Shown piece by piece: positions 9,412 through 17,623 of a stretch of 64,000 nucleotides of DNA; the stretch's first letter is position 1, and the number at the start of each line of letters is the position of its first letter. Position numbers and translations under genes: made by a program. The notes beneath the pieces are model-generated. The model made no database searches, had not been told where the DNA came from, and saw only the letters and a program-made list of their open reading frames with translations. Origin of the DNA: Bacillus pumilus (GTDB taxonomy: Bacteria > Bacillota > Bacilli > Bacillales > Bacillaceae); the NCBI RefSeq assembly GCF_003431975.1, contig NZ_CP027116.1:3873400-3937399 (forward strand), read 5' to 3'.

Positions 9412-10772
9412 GCACCGGGCGGAACACCCGCATCGTCAAATCTTCTTTCCAGGTTGACGAATTTGTTATATTCTTTGACGAACGCCAGTGATACTGTACC
9501 CACTGGGCCGTTACGCTGTTTGGCAATGATGATTTCAATAATATTCTTATTCTCTGATTCTTTGTCGTAGTAATCATCACGATAAAGGAATGCCACGATA
9601 TCGGCATCCTGCTCGATACTTCCTGATTCACGAATATCAGACATCATTGGACGTTTGTCCTGACGCTGCTCTACTCCACGTGAAAGCTGAGACAATGCAA
9701 TAACCGGAACTTCAAGTTCCCTTGCCAGCGATTTTAATGCCCGAGAGATTTCAGACACCTCTTGCTGGCGGTTATCGCTTGATCGTCCGCTCCCTTGAAT
9801 GAGCTGTAAGTAGTCAATCAGGATCATGCCAAGACCATTTTCTTGCTTCAAACGGCGGCATTTCGAGCGAATTTCACTTACTCTAATTCCAGGTGTATCA
9901 TCAATGAAAATCCCACTATTGGATAGCGAACCCATCGCCATTGTCAGCTTGCCCCAGTCCTCTTCTGTGAGATTACCAGTTCTTAAGTTCTGTGCATTGA
10001 TATTCCCCTCTGCACAAAGCATACGCATGACGAGCTGCTCAGCACCCATCTCTAAACTAAAGATGGCGACACTTTCGTCCGTTTTGGTCGCGACATTTTG
10101 TGCGATGTTCAATGCGAAAGCCGTTTTCCCTACTGATGGACGAGCCGCTACAATGATTAAGTCATTTCGCTGGAATCCAGCCGTCATCCGGTCAAGCTCT
10201 GAGAAACCTGTTGGAATCCCTGTAATATCGCCCTTTCGGTTATGAAGCTGTTCAATATTATCATATGTTTGAACAAGAACGTCCTTAATATTTTGAAAAG
10301 CCCCTGAGTTTTTACGCTGCGCCACTTCCATAATGGTCTTTTCAGCATCACTCAACAGATCCTCTACTTCATCCTCACGCGTGTACCCATCCTGTGCAAT
10401 GGTTGTCGCCGTGCGGATCAGACGTCTTAAAATTGATTTCTCTTCTACAATTTTTGCATAGTATTCAATGTTTGCAGCAGTTGGGACAGAGTTCGCAATA
10501 TCGGTTAAATACGAAATCCCGCCTACCTCTTCTAGCAAATCTGTATTGGCAAGTTCAGAAGTCACCGTGACGAGATCGACCGGTTCTCCTCTATCGCCAA
10601 GGACAAGCATCGCATTGTAAATCTTTTGATGCGACATTCTATAGAAATCCTCTGGAATTAATACCTCAGAAGCGAGCGTGAGCGCAGATGGTTCTAAAAA
10701 AACAGCACCTAATACGGCCTGCTCGGCTTCTATATTTTGCGGCGGCAGCCGGTCATCGAGAAGTTCCGTCAT
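9408..10772 (-). CDS. dnaC: Replicative DNA helicase DnaC (DnaB-type)
   Basis: Hexameric 5'-3' replication-fork helicase, called DnaC in B. subtilis and DnaB in E. coli, of 454 aa. The N-terminal collar domain starts PPQNIEAEQAVLGAVFLE. The RecA-type motor has Walker A AARPSVGKTAFALN (about 207-220), Walker B MILIDYLQLI and the C-terminal arginine-finger region QRNGPVGT. Start is the ATG at 10772, matching the B. subtilis length; the open frame continues 44 codons upstream without family similarity. The ribosome site AAAGGACGG is 11 bases from the ATG. Confidence 0.97.
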   Translation of the reverse strand: MTELLDDRLPPQNIEAEQAVLGAVFLEPSALTLASEVLIPEDFYRMSHQKIYNAMLVLGDRGEPVDLVTVTSELANTDLLEEVGGISYLTDIANSVPTAANIEYYAKIVEEKSILRRLIRTATTIAQDGYTREDEVEDLLSDAEKTIMEVAQRKNSGAFQNIKDVLVQTYDNIEQLHNRKGDITGIPTGFSELDRMTAGFQRNDLIIVAARPSVGKTAFALNIAQNVATKTDESVAIFSLEMGAEQLVMRMLCAEGNINAQNLRTGNLTEEDWGKLTMAMGSLSNSGIFIDDTPGIRVSEIRSKCRRLKQENGLGMILIDYLQLIQGSGRSSDNRQQEVSEISRALKSLARELEVPVIALSQLSRGVEQRQDKRPMMSDIRESGSIEQDADIVAFLYRDDYYDKESENKNIIEIIIAKQRNGPVGTVSLAFVKEYNKFVNLERRFDDAGVPPGA

Positions 10773-10911
10773 GCCAAGCACCGTCCTTTCATAAAAAAAT
10801 ACGCTACTCATCATTTTAACATTTTCATCAATAAAAAAGTGAAAAACATCGACTATAGTCAAAATTACCATGAGGATGTTTCGTTGAACAGCCAACCAAC
10901 GCATTTCAATA

Positions 10912-10944
10912 GAAAAGACTCTGTAACATAAATTGTTATAGAGT
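10912..10944 (-). terminator. Terminator of the tandem unknown genes
   Basis: GACTCTATAAC and GTTACAGAGTC form an imperfect 11-pair stem on the minus strand, followed by TTTTCT. It separates this accessory operon from dnaC. Confidence 0.65.
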
Positions 10945-10992
10945 CCTTTATTGTCGCTAATGGGATTAGTATCTGTTGTCGATCACATTTTG

Positions 10993-11949
10993 TTAATCTA
11001 TCGTTTTCTTCACTCCATAATTGTCTTTTTGTCCAATGTCTTGTAAAGACCCGTTTTGATACCCAATAGATAACACCAAATCTGGAATAGAATCATACCC
11101 GTTTTTCGCTAGATCAAATAGCTGTGCACCATAATGTGAAGCGGCAATGCGCGCATTTTCTGCTGTGTATGGGTTTTTCAGGAGTTCTTCTTTGTATATA
11201 TCAAAAATATTGGTACCGTTAGCCGTTACAAATTGACCGTTTACAATGCTTAAATCTTTTAAATTGTAGCCTGTCACCGTTTTGATTTGATTGACAAGAT
11301 GGAACTTGGCAAGAGAATCAGGTGTAAATTGAGTAGAATCATCATTTCTACTTTTCATAATATGGAAAAATAATTCTCTTGTATTGTTGGTTGTATTTAA
11401 TAAGTCTTCTATTTGTTTCATCAGCGATTCGTCTTTTGAACCACCCACCACTAATTTAAAATTGTTCGGGTCAATGGTAAAGGTTAAATTTGTGTTTTTA
11501 GGAATGGTTATACCGTTTTTAGAGAATAAATCTTGTAATTGTTCGTTGACCTTTTGACGATTGAGTATTTTCTTTTCTACACTTTCTTGCGTAGGATCAT
11601 ACCTTTTTTCATTACGGAAGATGGCGTCATTAAAATCGTATTGTCCACCTTTTCCAGAATTAGCCCAGCCAATTTCCATCGTATAAGCAGCTTCTCTCTC
11701 TACTTTAGTTAGATCACTCCTGAAATAAGGAGAGCGTGGATTTCGATACTTATCGTGTATATGACCATGAGGATTTTTGAAACGTTTATTTTGTTCATTT
11801 ATTTTTTCGTATTTCTCATCTAATATTTTCATTCGTCTATCAGATTCGGTCATCACCTCATTTGTACTTTTAATAGCTGGATGGCTATTGAAGTCTGTAA
11901 GGTTCTGATTGTTTAGAATAGCAGTTGTGTTTGATGTATTTATCTTCAC
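10993..11949 (-). CDS. Unknown protein, second copy of a tandem pair (possibly DUF4885 family)
   Basis: A 318-aa protein without signal peptide or clear membrane segment. It is nearly identical to the upstream gene from about residue 30 on (ESDRRMKILDEKYEKINEQN, NTTNNTRELFFHIMKSRN, NPYTAENARIAASHYGAQLF); most differences are in the first 30 residues and the tail. The region from about 40 to 60 looks helical and charged. From memory it resembles the DUF4885 family, which I could not verify. It begins with GTG in a four-base overlap with the upstream gene's TGA, so translation is coupled. DNA is more A+T-rich than the neighbouring core genes. Confidence 0.8.
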   Translation of the reverse strand: MKINTSNTTAILNNQNLTDFNSHPAIKSTNEVMTESDRRMKILDEKYEKINEQNKRFKNPHGHIHDKYRNPRSPYFRSDLTKVEREAAYTMEIGWANSGKGGQYDFNDAIFRNEKRYDPTQESVEKKILNRQKVNEQLQDLFSKNGITIPKNTNLTFTIDPNNFKLVVGGSKDESLMKQIEDLLNTTNNTRELFFHIMKSRNDDSTQFTPDSLAKFHLVNQIKTVTGYNLKDLSIVNGQFVTANGTNIFDIYKEELLKNPYTAENARIAASHYGAQLFDLAKNGYDSIPDLVLSIGYQNGSLQDIGQKDNYGVKKTID

Positions 11950-12893
11950 TTTGATACTCCGTAATTCACTTTTTGTCCAATATCATATAAAGACCCGTTT
12001 TGATAACCAATAGATAACACCAAATCGGGAATTGAATCAAACCCGTTTTTGGCTAGATCAAATAATTGTGCACCATAATGTGAAGCGGCAATGCGCGCAT
12101 TTTCTGCGGTGTACGGATTTTTAAGAAGTTCTTCTTTGTATATATCAAAAATATTGGTACCGTTAGCCGTTACAAATTGACCGTTTACAATGCTTAAATC
12201 GTTTAAATTGTAGCCTGTCACCGTTTTGATTTGATTAACAAGGTGAAACTTGGCAAGAGAATCCGGCGTAAATTGAGCAGAATCTTCATTTCTACTTTTC
12301 ATAATATGGAAAAACAGTTCTCTTGTATTGTTGGTGGTATTTAAGAGATCTTCTATTTGTTTGACCAGTGTTTCGTCTTCTGATCCACTCACCACTAATT
12401 TGAAATGATTTGGATCAATCGTAAAAGTTAAATTAGTATTTTTGGGAATGTTTAAACCATTGGCAGAAAATAAAGCTTGTAGTTGTTCGTTTACTTTTTG
12501 ACGATTGAGTATTTTCTTTTCTACACTTTCTTGGGTAGGATCGTATCGTTTTTCATTGCGGAAGATGGCGTCATTAAAATCGTATTGTCCACCCTTATTA
12601 TTCCTTGCCCAACTCATTTCCATAATGTAAGCAGCTTCTCTCTCCACGGAAGTTAGGTCACTTCTGAAATAAGAAGAGTATGGATTTCGATACTTATCAT
12701 ATATATGGCCTTGAGGATCTTTGAAACGCTTATTTTGTTCATTTATTTTTTCGTATTTCTCATCTAATATTTTCATTCGTCTATCAGATTCGGTCATCAC
12801 CTCATTCGTACTTTTAATAGCTGATTGACCTTTAGGGTCTATTCGGTTCTGATTATAAGAAGTGCTGGCTGTGTATGACGTATTGATATTCAT
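11946..12893 (-). CDS. Unknown protein, first copy of a tandem pair (possibly DUF4885 family)
   Basis: A 315-aa protein, paralogous to the following gene along its whole length at both protein and DNA level, so the duplication is recent or kept alike by conversion. The N-terminus MNINTSYTASTSYNQNR is polar, like proteins exported without a cleaved signal, but this is only a hint. A good ribosome site (AAAAAAGGAGAATCAAA) precedes the ATG. A GCCGATAT element of SigD type lies about 40 bases upstream, suggesting expression with motility genes. Function unknown. Confidence 0.82.
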   Translation of the reverse strand: MNINTSYTASTSYNQNRIDPKGQSAIKSTNEVMTESDRRMKILDEKYEKINEQNKRFKDPQGHIYDKYRNPYSSYFRSDLTSVEREAAYIMEMSWARNNKGGQYDFNDAIFRNEKRYDPTQESVEKKILNRQKVNEQLQALFSANGLNIPKNTNLTFTIDPNHFKLVVSGSEDETLVKQIEDLLNTTNNTRELFFHIMKSRNEDSAQFTPDSLAKFHLVNQIKTVTGYNLNDLSIVNGQFVTANGTNIFDIYKEELLKNPYTAENARIAASHYGAQLFDLAKNGFDSIPDLVLSIGYQNGSLYDIGQKVNYGVSK

Positions 12894-12932
12894 TTTGATT
12901 CTCCTTTTTTAAAAAAATAGTGATTATTAAAT

Positions 12933-12960
12933 ATATCGGCAATTAAGTTAAAATTTGTTA
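12933..12960 (-). promoter_or_regulatory. SigD-type promoter for the tandem unknown genes
   Basis: On the minus strand TAAC, 16 bases, then GCCGATAT. The -10 element is a perfect match to the B. subtilis SigD consensus (TAAA-N15-GCCGATAT). The -35 has one mismatch and one extra spacer base. Confidence 0.6.
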
Positions 12961-12975
12961 GTTTTGATCCGATAT
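12949..12975 (+). promoter_or_regulatory. SigD-type promoter for the secreted protein gene
   Basis: TAAA, exactly 15 bases, then TCCGATAT: one mismatch from the SigD consensus with ideal spacing. It overlaps the opposing SigD-like promoter, so both divergent units could be switched on together. Confidence 0.65.
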
Positions 12976-13002
12976 AGTAATTATTACAAGGAGGGTTAAA
13001 AT

Positions 13003-13860
13003 ATGACAAATACTATCTTCAAACTTTTTTTATTACCTGCATTGGTATTAGTGCTTATTACTAGTCTGTTTGCACCTAATTCAGCAGAAGCAGCGATTAC
13101 GGGGAATAACAGCCCTAACACAGCAAGCTCAATGGGATATTGGAAATATAGTCGTCCAGATACGACAATCTTGCCTGAAGGTGAAAATGAAGCGTATTAT
13201 CAGTTCACGATTAACAAGGGTGAAAGAGTTTATGTAAGAAGTTCGTATAATAAGCAATATACAGGGATGAATATCGAGGTGTATAATTCGAAATATTCTA
13301 GGACAGGGTCCGAAGTTATTAATCCTCATTCAGTAACGCCTTTTATTTTTGCCAATACTGGTGATGTTACTTCAACTTCAGAAACTTATTTTGTGAAAGT
13401 GACCCGTGGTACATATACGGGAAATATGTATTTTACTGTTTCCATTCAAGATCGTATTAAATCTGGAAATGGGACATTCAACTTTCTGGGGTCTGCTACC
13501 AACTTGGGGAATTCTTCTTTAAATTTTTTAGGGGTTGATTCTTCTGTCATTACAATGGATTTAACTAATAATCCTGCAGTTCCTAAACGTGCTATTGTTA
13601 AATCGATTTCGACGACTAGTACTCAAACACCTAACCAAGGGAATGTCACACACAAACTGATGGCTGATGAAAACAAAATTTGGTACCAATCACTTTTTTC
13701 ATCTGCAACAAGTGGTTCTTATCGTATTTCTCTGGAAGATCAATTAAAAGTGGCTCAAAAATGGAGCTTTAAGTACAACGCAAAAGCTACAGCGAGATCT
13801 ACTATGAGTAATGTCAAAGCTGATATCCGTTACGAATATGATGTCACAGATGGATTCTAA
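13003..13860 (+). CDS. Secreted protein of unknown function
   Basis: A 285-aa protein with a clear Sec signal peptide: MTNTIFKLFLLPALVLVLIT, then a cleavage region at NSAEAA (about residues 26-31). The mature part is rich in Ser, Thr, Asn and Tyr and looks all-beta. Residues about 35-140 (including EAYYQFTINKGERVYVRSSY) recall bacterial pre-peptidase C-terminal or adhesin beta-sandwich domains, but I cannot assign a family. AAGGAGGG precedes the ATG. It is divergent from the tandem unknown genes and shares their putative SigD control region. Confidence 0.85.
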   Translation: MTNTIFKLFLLPALVLVLITSLFAPNSAEAAITGNNSPNTASSMGYWKYSRPDTTILPEGENEAYYQFTINKGERVYVRSSYNKQYTGMNIEVYNSKYSRTGSEVINPHSVTPFIFANTGDVTSTSETYFVKVTRGTYTGNMYFTVSIQDRIKSGNGTFNFLGSATNLGNSSLNFLGVDSSVITMDLTNNPAVPKRAIVKSISTTSTQTPNQGNVTHKLMADENKIWYQSLFSSATSGSYRISLEDQLKVAQKWSFKYNAKATARSTMSNVKADIRYEYDVTDGF

Positions 13861-13896
13861 TTGAATGGTGCTTGTAGACATGTACACCAATTGATC

Positions 13897-13927
13897 AAAA
13901 AGTAAGGGGACATCCCTTACTTTTTTC
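13897..13927 (+). terminator. Terminator after the secreted protein gene
   Basis: AAAAAGTAAGGGG and CCCTTACTTTTTT form a strong stem with a T-tract. Confidence 0.85.
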
Positions 13928-13964
13928 TTTTTAACATTTTCATGAATAAAAAAGAGAATGTTTG

Positions 13965-14183
13965 TTAGTGGTGGTTTTGATGGAGGGCGTATTGAAAGAG
14001 AAGGATAGTAATCATACCGGTGGTCTGCTGGTACAAATCCCATTCTTCATAGGCCGCAAATGTCATCCGTATTTCGTGTAATGATTGCTTCATTTCATGA
14101 TATTCTTCCATTGTAAACGTATTTTTTAGTTTGAGCTGATTTTCAAGCAGTTTTAGTCTCAGCTTTCCTAATGAAGTTTTCAT
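13965..14183 (-). CDS. Small protein of unknown function
   Basis: A 72-aa charged, helix-rich protein (KTSLGKLRLKLLENQLKLKN, then MKQSLHEIR) with a more hydrophobic C-terminal third. It has no recognised domain. An AAGGGA ten bases before the ATG is a usable but weak ribosome site. It is convergent with the secreted protein gene. It may be real; the call rests on the open frame and amphipathic character only. Confidence 0.45.
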   Translation of the reverse strand: MKTSLGKLRLKLLENQLKLKNTFTMEEYHEMKQSLHEIRMTFAAYEEWDLYQQTTGMITILLFQYALHQNHH

Positions 14184-14553
14184 TCTGCTTACATTCCCTT
14201 CAATCTTGTCTTTCTTAGAAAATTGTATATGAATTGACCCATGTTATTGAATAAGTTGTGAGATAAGATCACCAGTTTTTCATAAAATCCTCCTCTTTTT
14301 CCCTCAAAAATACAATTAGGTCTATAGACTTATTTTTTCCTCCGAGTTATTTCAAGAAGAAAAACCTATATATATTCCTGAATCAAACAGAAGAAAATGG
14401 TAAATATTCCGGGACGGTCAAGGTCTTTTAGCATTTCTCTGCTTTTTAAATGACACAGTCTGGCATTCCTATTTTCAATCATTTGGTAGTTAGTTAGTCC
14501 TTTAATTTCTGAATATTCTAATTTAATTGCCTATTACACAACTTCATGAACAT
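14184..14553. other. A+T-rich intergenic stretch, nothing recognised
   Basis: About 370 bases between the small unknown gene and the bacillibactin promoter. No open frame with a ribosome site, RNA gene or clear repeat was seen on either strand. It looks like the joint between two accessory segments. Confidence 0.5.
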
Positions 14554-14618
14554 TTGACTTCGTAATTGATAACTATTATCATTTGATTTGCTTGCGTGAT
14601 AAATGAGAATCATTTTCA
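14554..14618 (+). promoter_or_regulatory. Bacillibactin operon promoter with two Fur boxes
   Basis: TTGACT (14554-14559), a 17-base spacer and TATCAT (14577-14582) form a SigA promoter. A Fur box TGATAACTATTATCA (14567-14581) overlaps the -10 element, and a second, TGAGAATCATTTTCA (14604-14618), covers the initial transcribed region. Both fit the 7-1-7 Fur consensus TGATAATNATTATCA with one or two mismatches. Iron-replete repression of the whole dhb operon is expected. Confidence 0.88.
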
Positions 14619-14716
14619 TTTGAAGGAACCATTCTTCAATCTCTGCACTCATCCAATATCCGCAAGCCAGATTTTATCAACGTATGAGGGTCAATTTGAG
14701 GAGGGGATTTTTTCAT

Positions 14717-15598
14717 ATGTCCAAACGCCCTGAAGGAATGGGTACAGAGGTTTCACTTTTCGGAGAAAGCCGTCCTTTTTTTATACCTGGGACGGAGCAA
14801 CTGGATATTACAGCACACCCATACAGACTTTTTATATTTAAACCGAATACTACTCCTCCAGCGGCTGGTTTTCCAGTCATGTACGTGCTTGATGGGAATT
14901 CACTTTTTGGCACAATGGTCGAAGCACTTCGTTTACAGTCAAGAAGGCCTGAAAAAACAGGTGTCGTACCTGCCATCATTGTGGGAATTGGCTATCAGAC
15001 AGAAGCGCCCTATCATTCGCTCAGGCATTATGATCTCACTCTTACCAGCCCTGACGCTTCCATTGGGGGCAAAAGAAAGGATTTTTCCGTCCATACATAT
15101 GGCGGGGCCTCTGCTTTCTTTTCTTTTTTAGAAAAGACTATAAAGCCTTATATCGAGCAACGCTTTCCTATCAATCAGAGTCGTCAAACACTGTTTGGGC
15201 ATTCTCTTGGCGGTCTTTTTGTATTACACACACTATTTGAGCACCCCGATGCTTATCAGACATATATTGCGGGCAGTCCTTCTATCCACTGGAACAAAGA
15301 ATTATTTCTAGAAAAAGAACACCAATTCACCAATCGTATACGTCAAGTGCCTATGGATGTAAGACTGCTTGTAGGTGTAGGTGAGTTAGAAAAACATCAT
15401 CCCTGTCAAATGAATGCTCATGCAAAGTCACTAGTAAATCGTATGCTGCCTTTATCCTCGGATGGCTTGCATACAACGTATCACGAGTTTCCTGAAGAAG
15501 GACATACGTCTGTTTTACCAGTGCTGATGAATTACGCTTTTCGTTTTGCACTTTATCATCATGATCCTTTAACAACCCCAGACATGAAAGAAAGGTAG
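14717..15598 (+). CDS. Alpha/beta-hydrolase esterase, first gene of the bacillibactin operon (IroE/BesA-like)
   Basis: A 293-aa cytoplasmic hydrolase of the esterase-D/IroE type. The nucleophile elbow GHSLGG has Ser163; the N-terminal part has VMYVLDGNSLFG and the C-terminal part EEGHTS with the likely catalytic His. By family it would hydrolyse the trilactone ester of ferric siderophore to free iron. Start is the ATG at 14717, ten bases after GGAGGGG; an in-frame upstream start at 14684 lies before that site. It is the promoter-proximal gene, followed by dhbA after seven bases. B. subtilis dhb lacks this leading esterase. Confidence 0.85.
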   Translation: MSKRPEGMGTEVSLFGESRPFFIPGTEQLDITAHPYRLFIFKPNTTPPAAGFPVMYVLDGNSLFGTMVEALRLQSRRPEKTGVVPAIIVGIGYQTEAPYHSLRHYDLTLTSPDASIGGKRKDFSVHTYGGASAFFSFLEKTIKPYIEQRFPINQSRQTLFGHSLGGLFVLHTLFEHPDAYQTYIAGSPSIHWNKELFLEKEHQFTNRIRQVPMDVRLLVGVGELEKHHPCQMNAHAKSLVNRMLPLSSDGLHTTYHEFPEEGHTSVLPVLMNYAFRFALYHHDPLTTPDMKER

Positions 15599-15605
15599 TG
15601 AACAC

Positions 15606-16391
15606 ATGAAACAGAGTGGTCTGTCTCATAAGATTGCCCTTATTACAGGTGCAGGACAAGGTATTGGACAAGCAGTCGCAAAAAGATTATCCGATGAAGG
15701 TGCGATCATTGCAGCAGTTGACACAAATGAAGGTCAACTGCAAAGCACCGTGCAGCAATTGAATGATAAAGGCATACGTGCCTTCGCCTATCCAGGTGAC
15801 ATTACCGACCAAGCATCTGTTCAGCACATTGTCGATCAAATTGAAAGGCAGCTTGGGCCCATTTATTTACTGGTCAATGTAGCAGGTATTCTTCGAATCA
15901 GTTCGATTAACCAGCTTAGTACAGATGACTGGCAACAAACCTTTGCAGTCAATACACATGGTGTCTTTTACGTATCTCAAGCCGTCTCCAAATACATGAT
16001 GAAAAGATTAGAAGGGGTCATTGTGACCATCAGCTCTAACGCAGGTGCCATTCCTAGAATGAATATGGCTGCCTATGCCGCTTCAAAAGCAGCAGCTACT
16101 TCCTTTACAAAAACGCTTGGATTAGAGCTGGCTGCCTATGGAATCAGATGCAACGTCGTCTCTCCCGGCTCTACCGCAACACCTATGCAATGGGCCTTAT
16201 GGTCTGATGAGCAAGGAGCCGATCAGGTGATTAAAGGTTCATTAGAAACGTATAAAACCGGTATTCCTTTACAAAAAATCGCTGACCCTCAAAACATTGC
16301 TGATGCAGTCATTTTCTTTGCATCTGAGCAATCCAGTCATATTACGATGCAGAATCTCACGATTGATGGTGGCGCAACACTCGGAATCTAG
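15606..16391 (+). CDS. dhbA: 2,3-dihydro-2,3-dihydroxybenzoate dehydrogenase DhbA
   Basis: A short-chain dehydrogenase of 261 aa that makes 2,3-dihydroxybenzoate with NAD+, the last step of catechol synthesis for bacillibactin. NAD-binding TGAGQGIG lies near the N-terminus; VNVAGIL and the catalytic pair YAASK follow a Ser in ISSNAG. It is second in the operon, just after the esterase. Confidence 0.95.
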   Translation: MKQSGLSHKIALITGAGQGIGQAVAKRLSDEGAIIAAVDTNEGQLQSTVQQLNDKGIRAFAYPGDITDQASVQHIVDQIERQLGPIYLLVNVAGILRISSINQLSTDDWQQTFAVNTHGVFYVSQAVSKYMMKRLEGVIVTISSNAGAIPRMNMAAYAASKAAATSFTKTLGLELAAYGIRCNVVSPGSTATPMQWALWSDEQGADQVIKGSLETYKTGIPLQKIADPQNIADAVIFFASEQSSHITMQNLTIDGGATLGI

Positions 16392-16417
16392 TATTTTATC
16401 AAAAAGGAGGCCTTTTC

Positions 16418-17599
16418 ATGAAACATTTATTATTGTCATCAGAAGAAAAAGTACAGTTGATTCAAAACTATCAACCAGGCGCTTTTTTCCTTGCTTCCCC
16501 TAAACGTACAATACTTGCAGAAGGGATTTTCCAGCATATTGAAACCAATCAACTCAATGAATTATCCACAAAAGTAGCGCACGTTCTTGAGACTGCCGAA
16601 CAAGCTGGTATTCAAGCACCCATTGTTGCTGGTGCTGTTCCGTTTGATCCGGCGCAACCCGTTCGTTTAAATGTGCCAATCCATGTACAGTTTAGTGATC
16701 CACTCGAATTTCATCAAGGTGATGAGGAAACGGAAGTGACATCACCATCCTATGAGGTGACTCCTGTCCCTTCTCATGAAGTCTACATGAATGGTGTGAA
16801 AGAAGGGTTAGCTAAAATTGAAAAAGGAGAGCTTAGCAAAATCGTAATCTCTCGATCTCTCCATCTCAAATCAAATCAAGACATTCATACGAAAGCAATA
16901 CTCGAACGGCTGGCTCGTCATAATACAACTGGCTATACGTTTGCTGCAAATGTAGCTGACCCGGCATCTTCCCAAAAGCGCACACTTCTTGGGGCAAGCC
17001 CTGAGCTGCTTCTTTCAAAAACTGGTTCATCTGTGATGTCCAATCCACTCGCTGGTTCTCGGCCGCGCAGTTCAGATCCAATAGAAGACCAGCGCCGCCG
17101 CGATGAACTCCTTACTTCAGCGAAAGATCTACACGAGCATGCAGTGGTTGTCGAAGCTGTCACTAAAGCGCTTGCTCCTTACTGTCATAAGTTAGATGTG
17201 CCTGCATCACCATCCGTCATCCAAACAGAAACGATGTGGCATTTATCTACTGTCATAAAAGGTGAATTAGAAGATTCCAGTATATCCTCAATTGATTTAG
17301 CGTTGAGCCTTCATCCAACACCCGCAGTATGCGGAACACCTACAGCAGATGCACGTGAAGCAATCCAAGCGATTGAACCCTTCGATCGAGGATTTTTCAC
17401 AGGAATGATCGGCTGGGCAGATGCACATGGTGATGGTGAATGGATTGTCACCATTCGTTGTGCAGAAGCTGAGGGTCAATCCCTTCGCCTCTTTGCTGGT
17501 GCAGGAGTGGTCAAAGGATCTAAGGCAGAAGAAGAGCTAGCCGAAACATCTGCAAAATTCAACACAATGCTTCGTGCGATGGGCATGCATCAGCTATAA
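16418..17599 (+). CDS. dhbC: Isochorismate synthase DhbC
   Basis: A 393-aa chorismate-utilising enzyme that isomerises chorismate to isochorismate, opening the 2,3-dihydroxybenzoate branch. Conserved signatures: [42 protein letters not shown] and the Mg-binding ERG-like [21 protein letters not shown] precedes the ATG. Confidence 0.95.
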   Translation: MKHLLLSSEEKVQLIQNYQPGAFFLASPKRTILAEGIFQHIETNQLNELSTKVAHVLETAEQAGIQAPIVAGAVPFDPAQPVRLNVPIHVQFSDPLEFHQGDEETEVTSPSYEVTPVPSHEVYMNGVKEGLAKIEKGELSKIVISRSLHLKSNQDIHTKAILERLARHNTTGYTFAANVADPASSQKRTLLGASPELLLSKTGSSVMSNPLAGSRPRSSDPIEDQRRRDELLTSAKDLHEHAVVVEAVTKALAPYCHKLDVPASPSVIQTETMWHLSTVIKGELEDSSISSIDLALSLHPTPAVCGTPTADAREAIQAIEPFDRGFFTGMIGWADAHGDGEWIVTIRCAEAEGQSLRLFAGAGVVKGSKAEEELAETSAKFNTMLRAMGMHQL

Positions 17600-17623
17600 A
17601 AATACATAGGAGATGACAAAAAC

